A stretch of DNA of 64,000 nt from Rhodopseudomonas palustris (GTDB lineage Bacteria > Pseudomonadota > Alphaproteobacteria > Rhizobiales > Xanthobacteraceae). Numbering within the stretch: the first letter of the stretch is position 1; every line of letters begins with the position of its first letter. Of this stretch, positions 36,740 to 45,531 are shown piece by piece. The stretch covers positions 1,364,001 through 1,428,000 of the forward strand of contig NZ_CP019966.1 in NCBI RefSeq assembly GCF_003031265.1. The letters run 5' to 3'. A model generated the notes under the pieces. That model worked only from the letters and a program-made list of their open reading frames with translations. It made no database searches and was not told the origin of the DNA. Both the position numbers and the translations under genes were made by a program.

Positions 36740-37222
36740 GTTACGTCTTTCCATTCAGGGCAGGCCGGCGCGAGGTGTATAGGTTTCGCCTGCCGCAAGC
36801 TGCATTGTCGAAAATCAAATGAACACGCATATGCAACGGTGCGTTGAGGTATGTCAAAACCGTTGAGGCGCCGTCAGTCGAGATGTAGCACGGCAGGGGG
36901 CGTGGCGTCATCGCGGCAGAAAGCGCCGCAATTTGTTAGGGTTGACGATTAATACCTCGTCATTTGCCGAGTGCGGCCCGGCTTTCTCTATGGTCGAATG
37001 TCCAATGTCGGTGCGGCCTGTCGGCTCTGCGTCGATCGACCGCGATCGATGCCCTATCTGCGGCTTTCCGAAGCGGAGCGCACAGCGGAATATGGCGGTT
37101 GCTTGACGGAGATTCGCAAAAACCAGCTGTGACGCGGCAACGCCGTCCCGCGTAGATCGCGCATCAGACCGCCATATACGCCGCATATCATTCGATAGCC
37201 CGCAACGTTCGAAGAGATTCCC
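36740..37222. other. Long divergent intergenic region
   Basis: About 480 bp between the Ala/Pro-rich membrane protein gene and the CBS gene. No gene is supported. It holds the perfect 8-bp palindrome GCATATGC near 36826 and the ATATGGCGGT / ACCGCCATAT pair at 37090-37177. Confidence 0.5.
37090..37177. promoter_or_regulatory. Widely spaced 10-bp inverted repeat before the CBS gene
   Basis: ATATGGCGGT (37090-37099) and ACCGCCATAT (37168-37177) are exact reverse complements 68 bp apart, ending 45 bp before the ATG. They may be paired regulator sites bracketing the promoter. Confidence 0.4.
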
Positions 37223-38239
37223 ATGAAGGCAGCAGACGTGATGACCACCGCCATCGTGACGGTGCAGCCCGACACGCCCGTCCACGCCATCGCCGAGACG
37301 CTGCTCAAGCATGGCATCAGCGCCGTGCCGGTGATCGACGGCGCCGGGGTGCCGCTCGGCATCGTCAGCGAGGGCGACCTGATGCCGCGCGCCGATAGCG
37401 ACCGCGAGGCGCGTCACGATTGGTGGCTGCAGATGCTGTCGGAAGGCGAGGCGGTGCATCCGGACTACGTCCGATTCCTGAAGTCCGATACCCGCACCGC
37501 CAAGGACGTCATGGTCGGCCCGGTGGTGACGGTGGAAGAAACCACGGCACTCGCCGACATCGCCGACCTGTTGGTCGAGAAGCGGATCAAGCGGGTGCCG
37601 GTGGTGCGTGAGGGCCACATCGTCGGCATCGTCAGCCGCGCCGACCTGCTCAAGACCATGACTGGGCTCAATCACACCGGAGCTGATCCCGTGCACGACG
37701 ATCCGAACGCCTGGCCGACGCCGTCCGACAAGCTTGCAGCGCTGACCCGTCCCGTCGCGCCGCCGGCACCCCCGCCGCATGATCCGGCGGCTGACGATCT
37801 CTCCGCCTCGGCGTTCCGCGAGCTGGGGCTCGAGCACGAGCACGAAGAAGACGAGAAGCGAAAACATGCCAAGGAGCTGGCGGACGAGAAGCATCACCGT
37901 CTCGCCAGCGACATGCTGGCCTCGCATCTGACGGACGAGACCTGGCAGAAGCTGCTGCGCAACGCGCGATCCGCCGCCAAGAAGGGCGAGCAGGAAAGCC
38001 TGCTGTTGCGGTTTCCGGCAGAGCTGTGCACCGATCACGGCCGCGCCGTAAATGCGCCCGATCCGGAATGGCCGTCCACGCTGCGCGGCATGGCCGCCGA
38101 CATTTACTTGCGGTGGAAGTCGGAGCTGCGCCCGCACGGCTTCGTGCTGCAGGCCCGCGTGGTCGATTTCCCCGACGGCATCCCGGGAGACATCGGCCTA
38201 TTCCTGACCTGGGGTAAGAGCGAAGCGGAGCATCACTGA
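37223..38239 (+). CDS. CBS-pair protein with additional C-terminal domain
   Basis: 338 aa, soluble. Two CBS motifs at residues 1-150 (MKAADVMTTAIVTVQPDTPV, GISAVPVIDG, then AKDVMVGPVVTVEE, RIKRVPVVREGHIVGIVSRA) form one adenosyl-nucleotide-sensing Bateman module. A Pro-rich, then highly charged linker (EHEHEEDEKRKHAKE) follows. The last 130 residues are a separate folded-looking domain (SLLLRFPAELCTDHGRA... LRPHGFVLQARVVDFPDG) I cannot assign. Probably couples cellular energy state to an unknown output. Confidence 0.85.
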   Translation: MKAADVMTTAIVTVQPDTPVHAIAETLLKHGISAVPVIDGAGVPLGIVSEGDLMPRADSDREARHDWWLQMLSEGEAVHPDYVRFLKSDTRTAKDVMVGPVVTVEETTALADIADLLVEKRIKRVPVVREGHIVGIVSRADLLKTMTGLNHTGADPVHDDPNAWPTPSDKLAALTRPVAPPAPPPHDPAADDLSASAFRELGLEHEHEEDEKRKHAKELADEKHHRLASDMLASHLTDETWQKLLRNARSAAKKGEQESLLLRFPAELCTDHGRAVNAPDPEWPSTLRGMAADIYLRWKSELRPHGFVLQARVVDFPDGIPGDIGLFLTWGKSEAEHH

Positions 38240-38293
38240 GGTGCCGTTCGTTCGCTTCGCTCTTCGCACTCGCGGCGAGGACGCGTAGCGCTC

Positions 38294-39085
38294 TCAGATC
38301 TTGAGGTTGCGGTACACCGAGACCTCGCGCTCGCGCGCGAGGCGGGCGTCGTCGCCGGCTCGGATGCCGCGCCAGCCGTCGAAGAACACCACGATGGTGG
38401 TGATCAGTCCGGTGATCTTTCCGACCAGGAATCCAAACGGGAAGATCAGTCGCTCTGCGGGCAGAATGAATTGCGAGCCGAGGAAGATGATCACCGCGTT
38501 GGCGAAGTACGCGGTGCGGTACAGCGTCTGCTCCTTCCAGGCGCTACGCGCATAGGGCCTGGAGCTCTTCTTCACCGCCTTGTTGTAGCGGGGGTTGCGC
38601 AGCAGCCCGAGCAGCCGGCGTTTCTTCGGCAGTTGTCGCGGGCCGGCGAGCAGCGCCCGATAATTCTCGCGCATCTGAAAATGCGCGATCAGCGCCAGCA
38701 GCAGATTGAGCGCGACCAGCACCGCCTTCAATTCCCACACCGACAGCAAGAGCTGTGCGGCGAGGTCGACGAAGATCAGATGCGTCGCCGCATTCAGCAC
38801 GAAGGCCGAACGGTGGAACGCGGCGCGGTTGATGTTGGCGACCTTCTCGTCGATGAACGCGGCGCCCGGCTTGGTCTCGCCGAGCTGCAGCAGGACGGTG
38901 CGCTGCGCTTCTGTCAGGTCCCAGCTCTTGCCGAGTTCGGCGATCGTCACCGCCGGCGTGCCGCGCTTGATCCGGAACGTCGCCTTGGCCGACCATTCGG
39001 ACACCCGCGTCAGCCAGCGCCGCGTCACCGCGAAGCGTGAGGTGCTGGTCGCCGCCTCGACGAGCGGGTGGGGATCTGGCTGCAT
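38294..39085 (-). CDS. Uncharacterised integral membrane protein next to the CHAD gene
   Basis: 263 aa from ATG 39085, chosen for AAGGA just upstream; the frame to 39142 would overlap the CHAD gene. Two hydrophobic regions: LIFVDLAAQLLLSVWELKAV with VLVALNLLLALIAHF, and AYFANAVIIFLGSQFILPAE with IFPFGFLVGKITGLITTIVV. Between them is a strongly basic loop (LPKKRRLLGLLRNPRYNKAV). No family recognised. It follows the CHAD gene by 28 bp, same strand. Confidence 0.75.
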   Translation of the reverse strand: MQPDPHPLVEAATSTSRFAVTRRWLTRVSEWSAKATFRIKRGTPAVTIAELGKSWDLTEAQRTVLLQLGETKPGAAFIDEKVANINRAAFHRSAFVLNAATHLIFVDLAAQLLLSVWELKAVLVALNLLLALIAHFQMRENYRALLAGPRQLPKKRRLLGLLRNPRYNKAVKKSSRPYARSAWKEQTLYRTAYFANAVIIFLGSQFILPAERLIFPFGFLVGKITGLITTIVVFFDGWRGIRAGDDARLAREREVSVYRNLKI

Positions 39086-39113
39086 CGTGTCCTTCAGCGC
39101 GGCTCGATCGCCG

Positions 39114-40046
39114 TCAATCGCCGAAAAGCGGGTCCTCCGCAAGCTTGGCGGCGGCCTTGGCGGCCGCCTTCATCTGCTGTCTGATCTCGGCATCATCAAG
39201 GTCGGCAAGCTGCCGGGCGGCGTCGGGGGCTAGCTTGTCCTTGGCGCGGCGGTTGAATTTGCCGGCGAGTTTGCGGTGCACGGCGACGTCGTTGAGGGCG
39301 CCGAGCGCGTCGAGCAGCTTCTTCAGGTGCTTACGGAACTGCTCCAGCCGCTTGCCGGCCCTCCCGTCGAACAGGCTTTCGAAGAAGCCGATCGCGTAGT
39401 TCAGCTTCTTGGCGGCGATCCGGACCCGATGCCGCTCCTCGTCATCGAGCTGCTCCAGCTTCTCCAGGCGCTTGTTGAGCTTGCGGGCGCGGCGGGCCAG
39501 CACCTGTTCGGCGAATGCGACCGCTGACGGGCGGTCCGCGCCGGCCGCCGCCTTGGTCCATTCGCCCGCCTCGATCCAGCGCTTCAGATCGGTCAAGAGC
39601 TTGCGGAAGCGCTGCAGCTCGACGGTGGCGCTGGCGCTGTCGAACGCAGCGCCGCGGTCTGATCCGAGCCGCTTCAGGAAGGCCGGCGAGCCGGTGCCGA
39701 GCTGAGCGCTCTTAATTTTGACTTCCAGGAGGTGCAGGTCGCGCGCCGGAGCCAGCCGCCCGGCCAGCCACTTCAGCTCGCGCTTCATCCGCTGGGTGTC
39801 GCGGCCGTCGATCAGCTCGCCGAACACCGAGATCGCAGCCCGCATCCGCCGCAAGCCGATCCGCATCTGGTGAACGCCGGTCGGATCGCGCCGCCGCACC
39901 TTAGGTTGCTGCGCGGCGATCAGGCGTAGCAATTCGGTCGCAATTGCCCGAAATGCCTCGCCGCTGCCGGCGCCTCGCGACAGAACGATGTCATGGGCCT
40001 GGCCGGGGCTCGGCTTGGCCGCAGGTTTCTTGAGAACTCGACGCAT
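39114..40046 (-). CDS. CHAD domain-containing protein
   Basis: 310 aa, all-helical, with the conserved His and many basic residues of the CHAD fold (VHQMRIGLRRMRAAISVF, then RVRIAAKKLNYAIGFFESLF). CHAD domains bind inorganic polyphosphate and often localise to polyP granules. No CYTH partner in this gene. Translated just before a basic membrane protein, with which it likely forms a two-gene unit. Confidence 0.88.
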   Translation of the reverse strand: MRRVLKKPAAKPSPGQAHDIVLSRGAGSGEAFRAIATELLRLIAAQQPKVRRRDPTGVHQMRIGLRRMRAAISVFGELIDGRDTQRMKRELKWLAGRLAPARDLHLLEVKIKSAQLGTGSPAFLKRLGSDRGAAFDSASATVELQRFRKLLTDLKRWIEAGEWTKAAAGADRPSAVAFAEQVLARRARKLNKRLEKLEQLDDEERHRVRIAAKKLNYAIGFFESLFDGRAGKRLEQFRKHLKKLLDALGALNDVAVHRKLAGKFNRRAKDKLAPDAARQLADLDDAEIRQQMKAAAKAAAKLAEDPLFGD

Positions 40047-40168
40047 TGTGTCCCACGCGGGCGAAAGAAGCTCACCGCCCCCGGTATCCTAGCAGATTTA
40101 CGCGCCGATGACGCCGCGTCGCGGCGAGGCCGAGGGGTGCTAAATCCGCGCACCGCGATGGCGGTCGG

Positions 40169-40492
40169 TCAGGCCCGCTTCAGAACTTCCAACGGGTAGC
40201 CGATCAGCTTAGCCACCGCATACGCAATGCCCATGCCGATCAGCGCCGCGACCGCCTGACCGCCGTAGTACCAAGCGGCCGGCGGCGGGAAGGGCATCAA
40301 TTGCGTCGCAAGATCAAGGCACCACAGGATCGCGCCGACACCGACGCCCATCACGATGACCAGCTGGATGCGCTGTACCGCCGCTTCGATCCGTGCCATC
40401 CGCGCTTCGACGTGCTTGTCCGGTCCGCGCTCCGGCGCCGGTTTGCTCGGAGCCGGGGTGTTCTGGACGCTGTCCGGAGCCGTCGTCGTCAT
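40169..40492 (-). CDS. Small two-helix membrane protein
   Basis: 107 aa. A soluble N-terminus rich in Pro and charged residues (TPAPSKPAPERGPDKHVEAR), then two membrane segments (LVIVMGVGVGAILWCLDLA and GGQAVAALIGMGIAYAVAKL). No recognised domain. Isolated between the CHAD gene and the divergent ior cluster. Confidence 0.65.
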   Translation of the reverse strand: MTTTAPDSVQNTPAPSKPAPERGPDKHVEARMARIEAAVQRIQLVIVMGVGVGAILWCLDLATQLMPFPPPAAWYYGGQAVAALIGMGIAYAVAKLIGYPLEVLKRA

Positions 40493-40660
40493 GCCGTCCT
40501 CACTGTTCGTCTAAAGTCCAACTATCCGCGCGATCGCCGTCGCAATCCGCTCTTGCGTAGCAGTAATCGTCGCTGCACTGCACAGAATTGACTCAGCACA
40601 AAAGCACTGCCGCAAACGCGGACGCGTAGTGATCATGCTGATCGATAACTGTCGGGCCCG

Positions 40661-40674
40661 TTGACTTAGCGCAA
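40661..40674 (+). promoter_or_regulatory. Weak FNR/FixK-like box upstream of iorA
   Basis: TTGACTTAGCGCAA keeps the outer TTG and CAA of a 14-bp FNR/FixK site (TTGAT-N4-ATCAA) but the inner bases differ. It lies 87 bp before iorA. Suggestive only, in a cluster expected to work without oxygen. Confidence 0.3.
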
Positions 40675-40760
40675 ATACGACCGAAGGTAAATTTGGGAAA
40701 GAGAGCCCCTTTACAGCAGTTCTAATCGCCGCAGCGGCGTGCGCTTGGGGGGAGCTCGTG

Positions 40761-42584
40761 ATGCATACACCTTGGCAAGCCGCCACCGCTCTAAAGACCG
40801 AAAGCAAAGAGCTTCGCCCGCTCACCGGTAACGAGGCGATCGCGCGGGCCGCGTGGGAAGCCGGTGTGCGTGTCGCGGCTGCTTATCCTGGTACGCCCAG
40901 CACCGAAGTTCTTGAGAATCTTGCGACCTATCCGGTCGAGGATCTGCACGCGCAGTGGTCGACCAACGAAAAGGTCGCGCTCGACGTCGCGATGGGCGCG
41001 TCGTTCGCAGGCAGCCGAGCGCTGTGCGCGATGAAGCATGTCGGCCTCAACGTGGCTGCCGACGCGTTCATGACCGCGACTTATATCGGCGTGAATGGCG
41101 GCCTGGTGCTGATCGTCTGCGACGACCCCGGTATTCACTCCTCGCAGAATGAACAGGATAGCCGGATCTACGGCCAGCTCGCCAATATCCCGGTGCTGGA
41201 GCCGAGCGACGCGCAGGAAGCTTACGACTTCACCAAGCTGGCGTTCGAGATCTCCGAGCAGTTCGATACGCCGGTGATTGTGCGCAGCACCACGCGTTTG
41301 TCCCACACCCGCAGCACGGTGTCGGTGGGCGAGCGCGTCGAAGTGCCGGCGCGCGTCTTCCTGGAGCGGCCGTCGAAGAACGTGATGATCCCGGCGCATG
41401 CCCGCGGCCGTCATCTGTTTGTGCTCGAGCGCGAAACCAAGCTGAAGGACTTTCTCGCCACCGCGGACATCACCCGGATCGAGAGGGGCGATACCAAGTT
41501 CGGCGTCATCACCGCCGGCACCTGCTATCCTTATCTCCGCGAAGTGCTGCCGAACGCCACCGTGCTGAAGCTCGGCGCGTCCTGGCCGTTACCCGACACG
41601 CTGCTGCGCGAATTCTGCGCCTCGGTCGAGCAGGTGTTCGTGGTCGAGGAGCTCGAGCCGATCATCGAGAAAGAGGTCGCCTCGCTCGGCATCAAAGTCG
41701 AAGGCAAGCGGCTGTTTCCGCGAGCCGGCGAGTTCTCCCCCGAAGTTGTCCGCGCCGGCTTCGTTCAGGCTGGCCTGCTGCCGGCACCGCCGTCCTACAA
41801 CGCATGGGTGCCGGAGCCGGTGGTGCGTCCGCCGGTGCTGTGCGCCGGCTGCCCACATACGTCGAGCTTCATGGCGGTACGGGCCTCCGGCGCTCGCGTC
41901 GCCGGCGACATCGGCTGCTACACGCTGGCGGTGCTCGATCCGCTGCGCGGCATCGACACCTGCGTGGCGATGGGCTCTTCGATCGGCAACGCCATCGGCA
42001 TGGCGAAGGCCGGCGAGACCAAACCGGTGGTGGCCACCATCGGCGACTCGACTTTCCTGCACGCCGGCCTGCCGGCGCTGATCGACGCGGTCTACAACCA
42101 AGCCAATATCGCGGTGGTGCTGCTCGACAACCACATCACGGCGATGACCGGCGGTCAGGAGCATCCCGGCACGGGCAAGACGCTGCGCGGCGAACCCGCG
42201 CCGCAGGTCGACTACGAGGCGCTGATCAAGGCTTGCGGCGTCAAATGGGTGAAGAAGGTCGACTCCTACGATCTCGCCGCCACCCATCAGGCACTCCGCG
42301 AGGCGATCAACTATCGCGGCGTCGCGGTGCTGATCTCGAACCGGCCGTGCGTGCTCGATCCGATCAAGATCAAGGGCCCGCCGCTGGAGATCATCACCAG
42401 CCAGTGCACCGCCTGCCAGTCCTGCATGAATCTCGGCTGCCCCGCTCTGACCTGGAGCGACGAGTGGTTCGAGGGGCGGCACCGGGTGAAAATCGATCCC
42501 GCGCTGTGCATCGGCTGCACGCTGTGCGCCCAGGTCTGCACCATCGACTGCATCAAGATCGCGAGCCCGGCGGTGACGCAATGA
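40761..42584 (+). CDS. iorA: Indolepyruvate ferredoxin oxidoreductase, alpha subunit
   Basis: 607 aa. Catalyses oxidative decarboxylation of aryl pyruvates (indole-, phenyl-, hydroxyphenylpyruvate) to aryl-acetyl-CoA, reducing ferredoxin. Layout: pyrimidine-binding domain (GNEAIARAAWEAG... AAYPGTPSTEV), middle domain, TPP domain (CAGCPHTSS; GDSTFLHAGLPALI followed by LLDNHITAMTGGQ), and two C-terminal [4Fe-4S] motifs with Cys549/552/555/560 and Cys583/586/589/593. ATG 40761 follows GGGGGGAG; a GTG sits just before it. Overlaps the next gene by 4 bp (ATGA). Confidence 0.93.
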   Translation: MHTPWQAATALKTESKELRPLTGNEAIARAAWEAGVRVAAAYPGTPSTEVLENLATYPVEDLHAQWSTNEKVALDVAMGASFAGSRALCAMKHVGLNVAADAFMTATYIGVNGGLVLIVCDDPGIHSSQNEQDSRIYGQLANIPVLEPSDAQEAYDFTKLAFEISEQFDTPVIVRSTTRLSHTRSTVSVGERVEVPARVFLERPSKNVMIPAHARGRHLFVLERETKLKDFLATADITRIERGDTKFGVITAGTCYPYLREVLPNATVLKLGASWPLPDTLLREFCASVEQVFVVEELEPIIEKEVASLGIKVEGKRLFPRAGEFSPEVVRAGFVQAGLLPAPPSYNAWVPEPVVRPPVLCAGCPHTSSFMAVRASGARVAGDIGCYTLAVLDPLRGIDTCVAMGSSIGNAIGMAKAGETKPVVATIGDSTFLHAGLPALIDAVYNQANIAVVLLDNHITAMTGGQEHPGTGKTLRGEPAPQVDYEALIKACGVKWVKKVDSYDLAATHQALREAINYRGVAVLISNRPCVLDPIKIKGPPLEIITSQCTACQSCMNLGCPALTWSDEWFEGRHRVKIDPALCIGCTLCAQVCTIDCIKIASPAVTQ

Positions 42585-43525
42585 ACGAGCAGAGCAACAT
42601 CGCAGTGAATGCGGAGAGTGAGCCGGTGGCGTTCAACGCGGCGCTGGCGGAGCCCACCAATGTGCTGATCGTCGGCGTCGGCGGCCAGGGCGTGATCATG
42701 GTGTCGAAGGTGCTGGCCTCGCTGGCGCAGGCGCACGGCTACGAGGTCAAGCAGAGCGAAGTGCACGGCATGGCCAAGCGTGGCGGCACCGTGTTCAGCC
42801 ACGTCCGCTTCGGGCCGCGGGTGTGGTCGCCGACCATTGCCAAGGGCGAGGCCGACGTGCTGATCGCGCTGGAATGGGCCGAGGGCCTGCGCTGGCTGCC
42901 GCATCTGAAGCGCGACACCGGTGTGTTCATCTGCGACACCAAGCGGATTGTGCCGCCGTTCGCCTGCCTCAGCCGCCGTCCCGGCGCGCCGATGCGCTAT
43001 TCGACTGAAACCGCTGAACAAGTCGCGGCCTACGTGTCCGAAGCCTACGCGATCGATGCCACCAAGATGGCCGAGGAACTCGGCAACGAGCGCGCCGCCA
43101 ACGTCGTATTGCTCGGTGCGTTGTCGACCGTGCTCGAATTCGCGCTGCCGGAATGGGAAAAGACCGTCACCGCCTTCGTGCCGAAGAAGACGATCGCGGT
43201 GAATTCGGCCGCATTCGAGCTCGGCCGTAACTGGATTGCGGACGCCAAGAGCGAGTCGCCGTCCGCCGATGCCGCGCCTGCGGCGGCACCGGCGCATACG
43301 CCATACCAGCCCCGGCTCGAGATCACCGATGCCTGGTGCAAGAGCTGCGAGATCTGCGTCAAGCTGTGTCCCGAGCGTTGTCTGAAGCTCAACGCCGACC
43401 GCGTCGTCGAACTGGTGGCGCCGGAAAAATGCACCGGCTGCCGGCTGTGCGAATGGCTGTGCCCGGATTTCGCGATCCGCGTCCATCTCGACACTGAAGC
43501 GCCCGCGATGGAGGCCGCGCAATGA
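42581..43525 (+). CDS. iorB: IorB fused to a delta-type ferredoxin domain
   Basis: 314 aa. Residues 1-230 are the indolepyruvate oxidoreductase beta (gamma-type) domain with GVGGQGVIMVSKVL and SEVHGMAKRGGTV. An Ala/Pro linker (about 226-245) joins it to a 2x[4Fe-4S] ferredoxin with Cys253/256/259/263 and Cys284/287/290/294. The ferredoxin resembles the delta subunit (KorD/PorD) of four-subunit 2-oxoacid oxidoreductases more than typical IorB tails. The next three genes code alpha, beta and gamma of such an enzyme but no delta, so this domain may fill that role. ATGA overlaps at both ends couple it to iorA and korA. Confidence 0.88.
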   Translation: MNEQSNIAVNAESEPVAFNAALAEPTNVLIVGVGGQGVIMVSKVLASLAQAHGYEVKQSEVHGMAKRGGTVFSHVRFGPRVWSPTIAKGEADVLIALEWAEGLRWLPHLKRDTGVFICDTKRIVPPFACLSRRPGAPMRYSTETAEQVAAYVSEAYAIDATKMAEELGNERAANVVLLGALSTVLEFALPEWEKTVTAFVPKKTIAVNSAAFELGRNWIADAKSESPSADAAPAAAPAHTPYQPRLEITDAWCKSCEICVKLCPERCLKLNADRVVELVAPEKCTGCRLCEWLCPDFAIRVHLDTEAPAMEAAQ

Positions 43526-44685
43526 ACGCGCCGGATCGTCACGTCCCCAAAGCCGCCGCTGCCAAGCTGCTGTCCGGCAACGCCGCCTGTGCCCAGGGCG
43601 CAATCGACGCCGGCTGCAAGTTTTTCGCCGGCTATCCGATCACCCCGTCGTCGGAAATCGCCGAGCGGCTGTCGACGATGCTCCCGGCAGCTGGCGGCGT
43701 GTTTATCCAGATGGAAGACGAGATCGCCGCGATGGCCGCGGTCGTCGGCGCCTCGATGGGCGGCGTCAAATCGCTGACCGCGACCTCCGGCCCCGGCTTC
43801 TCGCTGAAGCAAGAGAATATCGGTTACGCCGCCGGCGCCGAAATTCCCTGCGTGATCGTCAACGTGATGCGCGGCGGTCCGTCGACCGGCATGCCGACGC
43901 GGCCGTCGCAGGCTGACATCTTCCAGACCCGCTACGGCAGCCACGGCGACTATCCGATGATCGTGCTGGCGCCGGCCTCGGCACGCGAGATCTACGACGA
44001 GACCATTCGCGCCTTCGATCTTGCCGAGCTCTGCCGCACGCCGGTGATCCTGCTGTACGACCAGGTGATCGCGCAGTCGTCCGAGACCGTGGCGCTCGGC
44101 GGCCGCACGTCGGTGCACGCGACCCGCAAATGGGCGAGCGGCCCGCGCGAGGCTTACAAGCCGTACGCGGCCGATGCCGATCTGGTGCCGCCGATGCCGC
44201 GTCCGGGTGACGGCTATCGCACCCACACCACCGGCCTGACGCATAGCGAGACCGGCTTCCCGAGCCAGGACCCGGAGACGGTGACGCGGAATCTCGGCCG
44301 GCTCTATGCCAAGCTCGACCGCCATCGCGATCTGATCGACAGCTATGAAGCCGTGCGCTGCGAAGACGCCGAGGTGGTGATCGTTGCGATCGGCATTAGC
44401 GCCCGTGCGGCTCGCCGCGCGGTCGATGCCTGCCGCGCCGAAGGCAAGAAGGTCGGGCTGTTCCGCCCGGTCACGCTGTGGCCGTTCCCGGAGATCGCGT
44501 TGCGCGAGGCGACCCGGAACGCCAAGGCGATCCTGGTGCCGGAGCTCAACATCGGCCAGCTGCGGCTCGAGATCGAGCGTCAGCTTCGCGACCGCCGCGT
44601 CGAAGGCCTGCATCTGATCAGCGGTGAACCGATTACGCCGGCGCAGATCGCAGCCGCTGCCACCAAGCTCGCTTCGGAGGTCTGA
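43522..44685 (+). CDS. 2-oxoacid:ferredoxin oxidoreductase, alpha subunit
   Basis: 387-aa pyrimidine-binding and transketolase-C-like subunit (KorA/VorB/PadG type). Motifs GNAACAQGAIDAGCKFFAGYP, ITPSSEI, QMEDEIAAMA and SGPGFSLKQENIG are those of KorA-like subunits. Pairs with the TPP subunit encoded directly downstream. Substrate class cannot be fixed from sequence: 2-oxoglutarate, branched 2-oxoacids and phenylglyoxylate enzymes share this architecture; the adjacent phenylacetate-CoA ligase favours an aryl acid. Confidence 0.9.
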   Translation: MNAPDRHVPKAAAAKLLSGNAACAQGAIDAGCKFFAGYPITPSSEIAERLSTMLPAAGGVFIQMEDEIAAMAAVVGASMGGVKSLTATSGPGFSLKQENIGYAAGAEIPCVIVNVMRGGPSTGMPTRPSQADIFQTRYGSHGDYPMIVLAPASAREIYDETIRAFDLAELCRTPVILLYDQVIAQSSETVALGGRTSVHATRKWASGPREAYKPYAADADLVPPMPRPGDGYRTHTTGLTHSETGFPSQDPETVTRNLGRLYAKLDRHRDLIDSYEAVRCEDAEVVIVAIGISARAARRAVDACRAEGKKVGLFRPVTLWPFPEIALREATRNAKAILVPELNIGQLRLEIERQLRDRRVEGLHLISGEPITPAQIAAAATKLASEV

Positions 44686-44686
44686 G

Positions 44687-45517
44687 ATGTTCCGCGACGC
44701 GCCGCATTTCGACGTCCGCGATTATCTCCGAAAGGAGATGATGCCGCACTTTCTCTGCCCGGGCTGCGGCCACGGCATGGCGTTGCGCGCGCTGCTGTGG
44801 GCGATCCACGAGCTGAACATCGACCGCGACAAGCTCGCGGTGGTGTCGGGCATCGGCTGCGCTGGACGGTTATCGGCTTATATCGACGCCAACACCTTCC
44901 ACACCACGCACGGCCGCCCACTGGCCTATGCGACCGGTCTCGCGCTGGCGCGGCCCGACCTGCACGTCGTGGTGATTTCCGGCGACGGCGACTGTCTGGC
45001 GATCGGCGGCAATCATCTGATCCACGCCTGCCGCCGCAATCTCAAGCTCACCTGCTTGATGCTCAACAACGAGATCTACGGCATGACCGGCGGTCAGGTG
45101 TCGCCGACCACGTCGGAGACGCGGCTCACCACCACCACGCCGCATGGCAATTCCGAGCCGAATTTCGACGCCTGCGCGTTGGCGACGGCCGCCGGTGCGG
45201 GCTTCGTCGGACGCGAAGTCACCCGGCACGTGCCGAAGCTGAAAGAGCTGATCAAGGCCGGCCTGCAGCATCCGGGCTTTGCCTTCGTCGAAGTGGTGTC
45301 GGACTGCACCGAAGTCTACGGCCGCAAGAACGACATGGGCTCTTCAGCCGAGATGGTGCTGCGGCAGAAGAGCGAGATGCGCCCGAGCGCGTATCGCGAC
45401 AGCGTCGATGAGCCGTTCCGTTCGACCGATCTGCCGACCGGCATTCTGGCCCAGAACAACCGGCCGGAATACGGCGCGGCGCTGCGTGCCGCCGCAGCAG
45501 CGCGTGCCGCCAAGTGA
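44687..45517 (+). CDS. 2-oxoacid:ferredoxin oxidoreductase, beta (TPP) subunit
   Basis: 276 aa. CPGCGHGMALRAL at the N-terminus, the SGIGCAGR loop, and the TPP-Mg motif GDGDCLAIGGNHL followed by MLNNEIYGMTGGQ are all present. Start ATG 44687 is preceded by GGAGG and lies 1 bp after the alpha stop. Forms the catalytic core with the alpha subunit. Confidence 0.92.
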   Translation: MFRDAPHFDVRDYLRKEMMPHFLCPGCGHGMALRALLWAIHELNIDRDKLAVVSGIGCAGRLSAYIDANTFHTTHGRPLAYATGLALARPDLHVVVISGDGDCLAIGGNHLIHACRRNLKLTCLMLNNEIYGMTGGQVSPTTSETRLTTTTPHGNSEPNFDACALATAAGAGFVGREVTRHVPKLKELIKAGLQHPGFAFVEVVSDCTEVYGRKNDMGSSAEMVLRQKSEMRPSAYRDSVDEPFRSTDLPTGILAQNNRPEYGAALRAAAAARAAK

Positions 45518-45531
45518 CGGGGAGACCAGCT

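Noticed and set aside
36964..37155. 63-codon frame in the CBS upstream region
   Set aside because: No ribosome site; overlaps the inverted repeat and presumed promoter.
41804..43525. Longer IorB starting inside iorA
   Set aside because: The extra 259 codons are the +2 frame of iorA; ATG 42581 with the ATGA overlap is the natural start.
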